A stretch of DNA of 64,000 bases, taken from positions 62,001 through 126,000 of the forward strand of contig NW_002060967.1 in the NCBI RefSeq assembly GCF_000150275.1, written 5' to 3'. Below, piece after piece: positions 1 through 11,652 of the stretch (position 1 is the first letter of the stretch; every line of letters begins with the position of its first letter). The notes beneath the pieces were generated by a model. The model was not told the origin of the DNA, searched no databases, and was given only the letters and a program-made list of their open reading frames with translations. This stretch comes from Trichoplax adhaerens (Eukaryota; Placozoa; Uniplacotomia; Trichoplacea; Trichoplacidae). Made by a program: the position numbers and the translations under genes.

Positions 1-2600
1 GTATAGTGCCGATTGTTAATCAGCGTCAATTTTGCAATCTACTCAATTTGTGCTTCCACAACGATAGCTATTTCTCCTTTATTTCTAGAGCAGCAGTAGC
101 GATCAATTTGCATATAGAAAAACATAGCCACATCTTATATAACTAATCACTAATCGTTTGTATAGCAGTATCCGAAATTAGGAATTTGAAGGCGATAAAC
201 AGTTGTTCAGTAACTTGAGAGAATGTATAAAAGAGTCGTGCAATGCAACATCCATTGTACAAAAAATATTCCGGTTCCTACAGTCCATGCTTGCTTGATA
301 ATTATAATCATCTTATTAACTTAACGTAGGAATGAACTTCATTATTGACTCAAAAATTGTAGTTAACCCCTTGGAGAATATTTCCATGGGTAATTTTTGC
401 TTTGATGATTCATTGACAATTACTTTATTGATATTAGAGGCTGGAAGACGACCTAAAGTCCGTTTTTCAGAACCTGAAACAGCGCTTAGCAATCAATCTT
501 CGCTGCCATTGAAGTGATTGCATGTAAAGAAGCTTCTAAAATGCCTACCCTGGCTGTACAACTATTTGTATTCCTGTTTAGACTTGCAGATTCTATTCTC
601 GTTGAAAAAGCTTAGCAAGGGAAGCCCACAATCGAAACCGTTAATGGAGCGTTTGCTTCTATTAGTACGAGGCTGAATAGGATGACAAATTTACTTTTAC
701 AAGTTTCTATATCCTAAATTGATTTGCTTTATTTTGACAAATCATAAGAAAAGAAGCAACGCACTCATTGTCCTAGGATATTTTTCTATATGATTATAGT
801 CATATACGGATACTGCCGAGAGTTGGTTGTTCTTCATTTTTCTATAAGAATTTGATATGACTCTCGTATTGGCAAAATTTGTTATAACAAAATGTGTACT
901 CGTTGAAATGGATAGTATACTGACGATCCATCATTTCATATCATCTGATTTATGAATGTATTTATTGAATGATTGTTTTTGATGTTCTCACTTTATGGCA
1001 CGGCGTATAAAACTTGGCTGTAATATTACTGGTAAAATAAAATTGGATCGCAAAATTCCAATTTTTGGAATTTGCGAAAAGTAGCTGGGATCCATTTATA
1101 CTAAGAATACTGGAATTGTTCAAATTTTACGATAATTTACTTTTGTATTCATGCAAGCTATGATGCTTATATTCTCAGGCACGCAGCTATGCCTAAAAAT
1201 GATGGTAACTCTCCAATATTGCAAACCACCGCTCTCTTACCTAGTTTTTGTTATAAGCGAATGGAGATGTTGAACGACCAGAGCGAATGGCTTTCGTTCA
1301 TGCAATAAGCTCCAAGATGGTTGACACTCGGTAGAAAATGCATTTAAGTATAGCGCATCTAGACAGGCAAATTGTAAATCTCGGATAGAATATTTTACAT
1401 TGACCGTTTTATTTGCCCCTTTTACTGTCTTGTTCTTCAACTATAGTGCAACATTAGGCGACGATAGCAATAATGCCTATGCTATGGAAATGAGTATCAT
1501 CGTTGGCTACCTTCTCCTCATACTGAACTATGCCATCTAACATTGATAATTGATTAATTCACTGTCAATATGTGATGCTTACAGAAAGGGAAGTTGAGTG
1601 AATTTGGAAATGTCTAGTTTGACTTTGGTAGAATTGATTTTCGCATTGGTCAATATCATAGGCGTGTGTATGTCAATATAAGTAAGAACAGTATTTTTAC
1701 CAATAAAATATATACGTAGAATTCATGTTGGAGTTGAAGAATTGAGTTTGGAATGGGTATTTCATATTTCCAGATTGACGCTAAGCACTTTTAAGGCAGT
1801 CAGAATCTTTTTAAAGTGTTTTTTTTCATCAGTAACGTAAAGACTCTATGACTTTGTTCTAGCCACAAGTGACAAAAATGAAAGCAAGTGTACGAGAGTT
1901 CATTCTATCGGTAGAAACTGGCAAATCACTACAGTAGTAAGAAAATACTATTCTAATTGTAGTTAGTCTCCATGTCCTTGGAGAAGTTGGGTTTTGCTTT
2001 GGAACCGTGGATCTTTCAGAGCCAATTGTTGATCCGATCAATACGCCATGTGCACTAAAGCGCTATGGAATAGCAATGTCTATCTGTGCGATCTATATTT
2101 ATGAAAGGATTTGGCTGGATTGCATTAGGACAGTGCGTATTTCAGAGGCTATTCTTGATCCAATCATGACGCCATGTTGACTAAAGCGCAAATGAATGGC
2201 GATATCAGTACTCAGTCCAGCACGCTCAATAAGGAAAAAAATGGAATAGTTGTACAAGTATTGACTAGTATAGAGTAAAATTATATCAACGGATAGCGTA
2301 TGAGCTATGTATTTGCAGGATGTAGTTGAATTTCAGTTTTATACAACATCCACGACGACATATCGTTATAATCGTCCACTTTTGGACAGTCCTATTATTT
2401 TATTTTGGACCAGCTGAGAGTGGGCAATGTTTTCTTATTTTTTTGTACCAAAATTGGCTGCCTTTGATTACCCGCGTGTTACGATGGGTAAGCTTGTCCT
2501 AATTATTGAGTAATATTAAATATTGTTTGTGTGGATTGACGTTTTATTAATTATCATTTCTTCCTATAACCTGTTTCATCTTTACATCGGTACGCCTGCT
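1..2600. other. Gene-free 5' flank
   Basis: No open frame here is long or recognisable, and no chain of splice sites gives a conserved protein. The only structure I see is a diverged direct duplication of about 75 bp near 2005-2075 and 2130-2203, listed separately. Confidence 0.5.
2005..2203. repeat. Diverged two-copy direct repeat (~126-bp period)
   Basis: The stretch ending in GATCCGATCAATACGCCATG near 2031-2050 recurs as GATCCAATCATGACGCCATG near 2157-2176, and similarity extends about 25 bases on each side. Read on the minus strand, both copies give related peptides containing HGV-(L/M)-IGS; one copy has a stop in that frame. It may be a decayed exon duplication or simply a short tandem duplication. 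I do not recognise the peptide. Confidence 0.5.
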
Positions 2601-2632
2601 ACAGTAGCATGATGCCTTCATTAGAGTCTTTC

Positions 2633-3603
2633 AAAAGGTCCATTTTACACAACTTGTTCTTCCTGGCGATGTACCTGCAGACTGCAATTTTGATTTCTTT
2701 CTTGGCCAATCGGAATCTTTCTTTTTCCAGCTGCAAGATTTATTTTACGCAACTTATTCTTCCTGGCGATGTACCTGCAGACTGCAATTTTGATTTCTTT
2801 CTTGGCCAATCGGAATCTTTCTTTTTCCAGCTGCAAGATTTATTTTACGCAACTTGTTCTTCCTGGCGATGTACCTGCAGAGTGCAATTTTGATTTCTTT
2901 CATGGCCGATCGGAATCTTTTTTTTTCCAGCTGCAAGGTCCATTTTACACACACAACCTGTTCTTCCTGGCGATGTACCTGCAGACCGCAAGTTTGATTT
3001 CTTGACGATCGGAATCTTTTTTTTCCAGTTCCAAGGTTTATTTTATGCAACTTGTTCTTTCTGGCAATGTACCTGCAGACCGCAATTTGGATTTGTTGAC
3101 GATCGGAATCTTTTTTTTCCAGTTGCAAGATCCATTTTATGCAATTTGTTCTTTCTGGCGATGTACCTGCAGACCGCAATTTGGATTTGTTGATGATCGG
3201 AATCTTTTTTTTCCAGTTGCAAGATCCATTTTATGCAACTTGTTCTTTCTGGCGATGTACCTGCAGACTGCAATTTGGATTTCTTTCATGGCCAATCGGA
3301 ATCTTTTTTTTCCAGCTGCAAGGTTTATTTTACGCAACTTGTTCTTCCTGGCGATGTACCTGCAGACTGCAATTTGGATTTGTTGACGATCGGAATCTTT
3401 TTTTTCCAGTTGCAAGATCCATTTTATGCAATTTGTTCTTTCTGGCGATGTACCTGCAGACCGCAATTTGGATTTGTTGATGATCGGAATCTTTTTTTTC
3501 CAGTTGCAAGATCCATTTTATGCAACTTGTTCTTTCTGGCGATGTACCTGCAGACCGCAATTTGGATTTGTTGACGATCGGAATGGTTTTTTTTCCAGTT
3601 GGA
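2633..3603. repeat. Ten-copy tandem repeat array, 94/100-bp units
   Basis: The landmark GGC(G/A)ATGTACCTGCAG occurs at 2665, 2765, 2865, 2969, 3063, 3157, 3251, 3350, 3444 and 3538. Spacings are 100, 100, 104, 94, 94, 94, 99, 94 and 94 bp. There are two unit types: a ~100-bp form with TTTCTT(T/G)GGCC before the shared AATCGGAATCTTT, and a 94-bp form with TTGTTGA(C/T)GATCGG in its place. Each unit also carries a run of 6-9 T. Because 94 and 100 are not multiples of three, each unit is read in a shifting frame, so the overlapping open frames of 60-140 codons on both strands look like by-products. A minisatellite-type array. Confidence 0.93.
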
Positions 3604-4484
3604 TAATGCTTACTGCGCAGCCGTCCAGCACTGTCCAACCATGGAAAGTGCTGGACTGCCGATAGAGGTAGGGTACAGTATTGGACATGCAGTACTGTAT
3701 GGGATGGCGTAGAGTCCTGTCGACTGAGTGGCTAGGCGTATGGGTTGGTCATTCTTGGCCAGCATTTCATTCAATCAATTTCATTTTGCATGTCCATGGC
3801 GAGAAGAACCGACTGGCTGCTGCTGCTGCTGCAACAGAGGCAATGATGGCGTCCATGTTATCCATGCGATGAGGAGGAGTAGTTGTTGTCGCTGTTGAAC
3901 TAAGATTGAATTTATTGGCTTGTGTAGTAGGAAACAGTTGGAGTTTCTTTTCCACCGGTTGAGGAGTGGTTGGCATTGGGGTCTAGGACAACGATGTAGA
4001 AAAGAAGTCAAGAAGAAAGGAGATACGACTTGTCTTGATTGCTTTGACTTTGGTCTACCTTGCTATTGAGAAGTTGCAATAACGTTAGTCTTCAAAGTCT
4101 TGTCCATGTTGTTTGCTTTTGGTCGACCAAGTCAGTAAAGGAAACAAGTGAAGGTGTGATCACGACCTTGGGTGGCCCCAAAATCAATTCGCTGGTGTTA
4201 GGCAATCCCTGTCGATCTGCGGCGCCTTTCTTGCCTGTCGCTGTCTTATCCCTTCCACCGCCTGTTTATCGTCGACTTGCAACATTCTTCCATCAAGGAG
4301 AAGACATCGATGCTGAATGAGGTAGTAGCACCTTGGCTAGCAGGTACATTACTAGTAATCTACCGCGTCATCATGTTCCACTTTGCATCATATGTGTACT
4401 GGCTAACATCGATTCTACTCATCCATTGAAATAGAATTTGAAAACTACTTCCTTTCCATGTATGTCGTTCAAATCTTGCACTGA
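3604..4484. other. Intergenic segment upstream of LARGE-like gene
   Basis: No supported gene. It contains a short CTG/CAG run at about 3816-3832. It also has a 10-bp inverted repeat, GTCCAGCACT at 3623-3632 against AGTGCTGGAC at 3647-3656, immediately after the tandem array. The promoter of the downstream LARGE-like gene presumably lies here, but I see no clear core element. Confidence 0.4.
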
Positions 4485-7400
4485 ATGGCTATCAATTGCT
4501 TTACTTGTCGTCGTCGGCGGCCTCTAACATGGTTTATCACCATCATAGTCATTATGCCATTACTATCCATTTATTTTTGTGCTATCTATTTGACTGGATT
4601 GCACGTTATCCAATTGAAAGGTAAGTTGACAATATTTCATAGGTTGATGTCAATTTGAAAAGGGAGCAATGGGTTATCCTTGTCCATGGTAGTGTGGCAG
4701 TCAATACTACAAGACTAACAGAGTAATGCTATGCTACAATCCTCTATGATAGCAGTCATAAATACAATCAATTCTTCATCAATTTGATCATGCTGGATAG
4801 GCAATTGCTTATTGCTAAAGTTCTCCATCAATACGAGTCGTTGAACATTGTCAATTCAGCCATGACAATCGAGATCCGAAAAACAGTCTAGCCGTGCAAT
4901 ATTGTTGTCGATAAATACGATCCCTATCATGAAAACATTACAGATGCTCAATTCATCCATTTTATTCTTGCTATTTAGAAACAGGATTGACCACCTTAAC
5001 ATCTTCTTTTCATCACTTAAATTGATTTTTGTTTGAAGATAAGGCATCATCTGTACTGTAGATTTTGAACCATGATCTTAAAAATCAAATCATAACACTT
5101 GCCTTGATCGGCATACTACTCTCATCTTAGCTTCATCTACTTCGTCAGATAGCTAATTAATTCGTAAGCAGGAACGTGGATGACATTAACACATTGACAG
5201 CTGCCTTCCATCAGGATAGTCTACTATAATGTAATTAAATAGGATACTGGATTAGTATTTACGCAACACCTGCAGTCTTTGTTGCCATCATCAACTCAGA
5301 TCACTCAAGTCTCAAGACGATGTCAACTAATAATTAATGAAAGAAGCAGCATGGATAGCCATAGATGAAGAATCTCATGCATGATAAAGACAACTATTTA
5401 AAAGGATAATCAAAATTTAGCCTCAGGTTATGACATGCAAGTCTTGAAAAGATTGAAATAATTATAATATCATTATTCATTTTAGCTTTCAGCTTAATTT
5501 TGATCCTAAACGGTCGATCGCAGATTATTCTTCCTCATTTATCATCAGACCGCATAGTTTACTTGCTATTACTTGATTATAAAGTAAATATTGAACAGAA
5601 TAAGCTAATCCTAGTCCACTATTGCAGTAGAATTATAGTAATCCGGCATCATAGACTAGAATCGAGATATATTAATATCCTAATACTACTTCAATGACAG
5701 ATTTGAGTTATTAGATCGACTTTAAAAAATCTGACGACCATATATCATATTACTTTTATCAGTCGTTCAATAGTTCAATAATGTGATTGTACTAATCAAT
5801 TTAGATTCGTCCCGTTCTCCATTCTTTTTTGTCTTCTTCATCTGTTACCACATCAACTATAATAATGATGACAACATGATGCAGTGGTCTAGAAACAAAT
5901 ACGCCTTCACCACATTCATGTTTTCATTATTTTCATTGACTGTCGTGTGTTCATCCTGAAAAATGAGATAATAGTGCTTTAATAGTAATTCTATTTTGCT
6001 TGATATTAGATGAAGCCCAATTTCCCTAATAATTTTACTCGTAGTATGATCCAATACGGTGTATTCAATACAATAACGAACTTGAAGATTATCCTAATTG
6101 CAGCAGATCAGTAGAAATAGCCCCTGTAACAACGTAGAATGTAAACTGATTAAGTTAACTTTTTCGTCGCCATTAGGCTTCCTTTTACTTGTATTGTATG
6201 TACAGTAGCTACACCATTGCAAGACTATATTTCTCCTTGACTTATTTATTCACCGTAATTCTATTAGTATTACGGATAATGCTGCTTTGCTAATTAATTT
6301 ATCTGACGTAATACCTCTTAGCTTGATACTAATGTTAATTTAAATTCCTATCCCTTCTGAGAGGATACTGCACCATCATTGTTAGTATAGATTGTGGATA
6401 TTGAAGCAAACTCACAACCTACAACCTCAATTTTACACGCGTATTATTATATTCTACTTATATCTGAAGAAATTACCCGTCACTTTAATGTTTATCCAAG
6501 TTCTTATGGGGCGGTCACTTTTGTGGCGAATAATAAATTGGTAGTCTTACATAAAATGGGATGAAATAGTCAGTGTCGTAGAAAGAATTCCGTCAATGAA
6601 ATCAGTTGTGTATGCTACAATCTTAAGGATGCAATCTTAAATAGACACTTTATCCGATAAAGTTATCTCGATTGTAAATGCAATAATTTATAATATTACC
6701 AAGTATGAAAGAAACTTATAAATCAACTGAGACATGATGTAAAGAAATTGGATGCCACAATCAAAACAAATATAATATTAAATATTAATTCTATTACAGC
6801 TGATGCATCTAATAGCAGAATGCACTTTATGGAGGATGCGATCGATCATAATAGCAATAAAGATAATATTAACAAACATCAAGATTTAACAAATGCGGAT
6901 TCAAATCGGCAGTCTATGGGCGCCAATGATGTTATGGCCTCTGATTATAACCATCCATACGGCGAGATTCGTTCATGCGAGGTAAATATAGACCTTAAAT
7001 TTATAGTGAAACGAATTGTCATATTACCAAATTTGCTGTAGCTGTTCAGATTTCTATTGAGCTAGGTCTGGGCATGGTACAAAATGATGATGCTTTATAG
7101 CCATATACGGCAATGCCATAGTTCTTCTAATCTCCACCAGGCTTTTAATTCACTGACGAAACTATTCATTAACTATTCAATTTCGATGTTGTAATTTTGG
7201 ATCTACGTAATACTTTTCAATTCTGTGTATTCATGGGAATTGAAGTGATTGTTTTCAATCGAACCTTAATAGGTTATTCATGTGGCCATAGTGGTGGGTG
7301 GCTATGATGCTAGTCGTGATGTTATAACTTTAATAAAGTCTGTATTATTTTACCGAAATCATCCACTGCATTTTCACTTTATTGCTGATCCTTCTGCGCA

Positions 7401-10400
7401 GAACATTCTGTCCAAGCACTTTTTTACTTGGCAATTACACCATGGTTAGCCAAATTTTTAAATGCAACAACTAAAGCGTAACTAAACTCTTTGCGACTTA
7501 TTATTATTCCTGTAAAGATGAACGACACAGCTGTATCAGTTCTTAAGGTTACTAACAAGGAATTTTTCTTCTTTATGATCACACAGTTGATATTAGCTTT
7601 TACAACTTGCAAAGTATCAAGGTAAGACAAGGATTGCTTGAATCGATCATTAATTTCATCCGCATCAATTTTGTATGAAGTGCATGGTTGTTACCTATTA
7701 AACAGTTTCTAGTAAGAATGATCAATAATCTTTTCACTACATTTACAGAAAGAGATTGCTTGGATACCTAATCGACATTATTCCGGCATTTATGGACTAA
7801 TGAAATTAATATTAATTACAATATTACCCAATAGTCTAAAGCGGGTACGAAATAACTATATGAATTTCTCTTATTTAGCTTTTAAGATAAGTATTTGATG
7901 TTACAGTATCACCCTATTGACCTTCAAATTAATTATCGCAAATTTAGGTAATCGTACTAGATACAGATCTTACTTTCAATGCCGATATTGCTGATTTATG
8001 GTACTATTTTCGCTACTTAACAAAGGATAAGGTAAAAGACTAACGTTGTAATCACTATTACGCATATATCAACAACTTAATACATTTTATCGCAAATAAA
8101 AGGTATCGTTAATATTTTAATAGTTGCTGCTATTTATAAATGCTGAAACTAGATTTTAGGCCTAGTTGAAAATCAAAGTGATTGGTACTTAGGCAAACTA
8201 TGGAAGAATCACACACCCTGGCCAGCATTGGTACGTATTATACTTGATATGCATAGTGCCAGTGACTACTCAACCAAATTTCTCCGCTACCTGCTTTACT
8301 CAAGGAAATTTTTGTTGAATAGTCGATAGAGCATTCGAATACACAGTTATGTGCGTTTTAGATTGTTCGCTAAATCAATGATACTTGCTTGGTATTGTAC
8401 AACTTATGTTACGACCACATTGTAAGGTAATTGTGTTAAACGGCGATTTTAAAATTAATTAATAAATGAACGAATGGCTGGTTACTTAGGGTCGTGGTTT
8501 TAATACTGGCGTTATGTTAATCAATCTAAGCAAACTGCGACAGAATAACTGGAACTATATCTGGAAGGAAGTGACCGAAAAACAATTGAAGACTTTAACT
8601 TACACGACCTTAGCAGATCAAGATATTATCAATGCTGTAATTAAATCGTATCCGAAGTTAGTGTACAGGTTACCGTGTAGCTGGAATATTCAATTAAGTG
8701 ATAACACTCGCAGCCAGGTAAAGTTTGTTCATAATATGTATTATAATGCAAATTCGTAGGCAAAAAGTTTCAGTCACTTAATAGTACACTACTTCAGCTC
8801 TAAGTGTCATTGTTATACATTGTATTACCTTTTTAGGCCTATATCAATAAGCTAATGCAAGTCTTTATCACTGTCTAGTTGTAAATTATTGAAATAAATT
8901 AAATAATATATAAATTACCGGTACGTAAATTGTTGCAATTTTTACACTCCGTTACGGCAGACATGTTATAAGAAATCATCAGAAATAAAGGTAGCCTAAT
9001 AACGTTATTGAACGATTAACGATTTTAAATATTAAATAGCTGCGATAGATATATTTTTATCTTCTTTTTGATTTAATATAGCCCACAATAATGTAAAATC
9101 TTATTGACTTTAGATTATACACTGGAATTCACCAAAAAAGATAAATGTCAGAAATAAACATATTCAATATTTTCGAAACATTTATCAGACTTTTATTGAA
9201 TTAGATGGAAATTTGCTAAGGTAAGCAAACTTTGTTTTGTAGCAACTGATTCCATTAATTATTTGCTTTATAAACATATTTATATATATTATACTTAAAT
9301 ATTAATATGTATTAAACTTTGTGATATTAATGTCATACTGTATAGACGTGAACTAATTGGTTGTGAGAAATCCAATCTAAAGCCGACTTCGGTTAGAACT
9401 CGTAATATGCACGTACAACTAAAAATTGTATCAAACGATAATTTATGGTAACTGATCTGTATGCCTTCTATTAGCCGATAAACATAAAGAAGAGTGACCC
9501 TTGCTATCAATTTAGAGTTGAAGCCTACATCTCACACAGAATTCATCCATACTTATTAGATTACAAGTATCAACCGGTTAGCATCGCGTTCTGTATTGTT
9601 CCAGATTGCTAGTATCAACAATTACTGTTTCACTGTTACTGATTTTAATAGGTCTTCAGACGTATTAGAATTCCAAGTCATCTATTATTAATATGTTAAA
9701 TTCTAGAATGACAATTACGATGTTACTCTTGTAACTCATTTATCAATTGACCGTTTACAAATGTTGGACGGCTTAGCTAAACATTGGACTGGTATGACAT
9801 TACCTTATGAACTAATTTATGTAATATATAAAACATAAATGCACGGCCGGATGCATAGTAACGCCATTTTTTCATTTACTAGGTCCAATGAGTATAGCTC
9901 TTTATGTAACAGACCGTGACGTTCCTAGCATACGCAGTTTTATCCAACATTCTAACAATTTGTCCAATCGAAAAAATATAGGATATCATATCGTTTATAT
10001 CCAAGGAGTAAGTATACTTGCATAAATGGAAGCTTCAGATTGTACTGTTTGTATCTTCATATACTATAGGATGAATACCCGTTTAGATTCTTATTTACTA
10101 ATTGATGAAGGAAATTATCTATAAAAATTATTGTACTGATATGTAGTAAATATTTTAGGACTGCTACCCAGTGAATAAATTGCGAAATATCGCCCTTGAT
10201 TATATAACCACTGATTATGTTTTCTTACTCGATATCGATTTCCTTCCAAGTCATAACTCATATCAGTACTTGAGGTACTATTTTGGTCTTCATTTTAAGG
10301 AAGCATTAAGATTTTCTAGTAAATTTAGTAAATTAACTTTTTCCTGCTTTAATAGAGATTTTCTGTCGCTGCAACATAATTTTAATAAGGCTGCCTTAAT

Positions 10401-11273
10401 CGTACCAGCCTTTGAAACACAACGCTATCGTGTCAATTTTCCAGAGTCGAAAGAAAGGCTGATAGCACTACTAAATAAGCAAGAATTATTTACTTTTAGA
10501 TATCATCTTTACACTAAAGCTCATTCTCCAACTAACTATACGAAATGGCAGACAGCAAACGAAACGTATCAGGTATGCACTTTATTATAATCGGAATGAT
10601 AACAGTTAGTGGTGGCAATAATTTTCAGCGTGGTTAACTATCTCGTATTATTAAATAATCATTATCTCTGCCGGAAAATGCTTCAAATGTAATCTTAAAA
10701 ATTTCTGTCTACACATAGTAAATACAAGAGTCATTATTTTCGTTCTACTGTACCGTACATTGTATGGTCAATAAATTATCTTAGCGGTTCCGTCAATCAC
10801 TTTGCATCTATTGAAGAGCCTTACATTTAAGATGAATGTTTATGAGTCGGAATAAATCTTAACGTCTACTATGTAGCTTTGCTCAGTATTTACTGAACTA
10901 TTACTCGATAAAAATTTTAAAATTATCCATTGTGAGTATTACCGGAACGTTCATATACAAAATCTTTATTCGACTATAGGTACAATGGCAGGAAAATTTT
11001 GAGCCATATATTGTAGTTACGAAAAATGTAGCCCGATACGATGAACGCTTTATCGGCTTTGGATGGAATAAAGTATCGCATATTATGGAACTACACGCTC
11101 GAGGCTATCGATTTCTAGTCTTGCCGAATGTCTTTATCATTCACATGCCTCATAGCCCATCGAGAGATATAACAAAATTTAGGTCAAGCAAAGTTTACCG
11201 GAGTTGTCTTAAGCGCATAAAAGAAGAATTCAAGTCCGAACTATTAAAGAATTTTCCTCACATAAAAACTTAA
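4485..11273 (+). CDS. LARGE1: LARGE-type bifunctional xylosyl-/glucuronyltransferase (17 exons)
   Basis: Predicted Golgi type II membrane enzyme that extends the xylose-glucuronate polymer (matriglycan) on O-mannosyl glycans. Exons: 4485..4620, 6800..6981, 7273..7444, 7587..7621, 7749..7844, 7948..8031, 8153..8230, 8490..8717, 8961..8990, 9114..9220, 9346..9447, 9495..9576, 9707..9791, 9883..10007, 10159..10274, 10356..10572, 10980..11273, giving about 722 aa against 756 in human LARGE1. Exon 1 encodes a short basic tail (CRRRRP) and a hydrophobic anchor. The stem is Asn/Asp-rich. The GT8 domain carries VLDTDLTF (DxD) and [19 protein letters not shown]. The GT49 domain carries LLDIDFLP (second DxD), [11 protein letters not shown] and [12 protein letters not shown]. 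Reading phase is kept at every junction. The 47-bp intron 9448..9494 is the least certain. The gene converges on XRCC6, with 379 bp between the stop codons. Confidence 0.93.
10275..10355 (+). other. 81-bp stop-free intron within LARGE-like gene
   Basis: The exon from 10159 can be read straight through to 10572 with no stop. However, 10275..10355 starts GTAC and ends TTTAATAG, and removing it restores the expected family spacing between YQYLR and the IVPAFE motif. Its length is divisible by three, so retention would insert 27 residues without a frameshift. Confidence 0.8.
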
Positions 11274-11652
11274 TTCAGCGTAGACCTTATATAAATGTAT
11301 TTGTTAGACCGATTTTATTATCATGATTATAGTTAAATTTCCGTACTATTCAGCCGTAAATGACTACAAGATGTCCAAAAAAGTTCATCTTCGTCAACTT
11401 TAGATCCTAAAGAATTCAATTTTTGAATGCTTTGTGTGGAAGTAACTACGTATTTGTAACTTAGAATGTACGAAAAATATTGTGATATGCAATATCGCAT
11501 GAACAAAAGTTATGTTTATAGCAGCGACTTTCCAGTGGAAAGAAAGGGGTTATTTACTATATTTATATTACTATTTCGCTTACGATAAATGTATCAATTT
11601 TCGAAATGTCTACCGCAGACAATAGGAGAAAATCTATTAAACATCCTATAAG

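Noticed and set aside
2633-3603. CRISPR-like spaced repeats
   Set aside because: Units are contiguous with similar sequence throughout, no unique spacers, and the genome is eukaryotic.
2609-3665. Overlapping open frames of 60-141 codons on both strands with repeated YLQTAIWI / CRYIARKNK-type peptides
   Set aside because: They lie wholly in the 94/100-bp tandem array. Unit lengths not divisible by three rotate the frame, and both strands are open only because the unit lacks stops in several frames.
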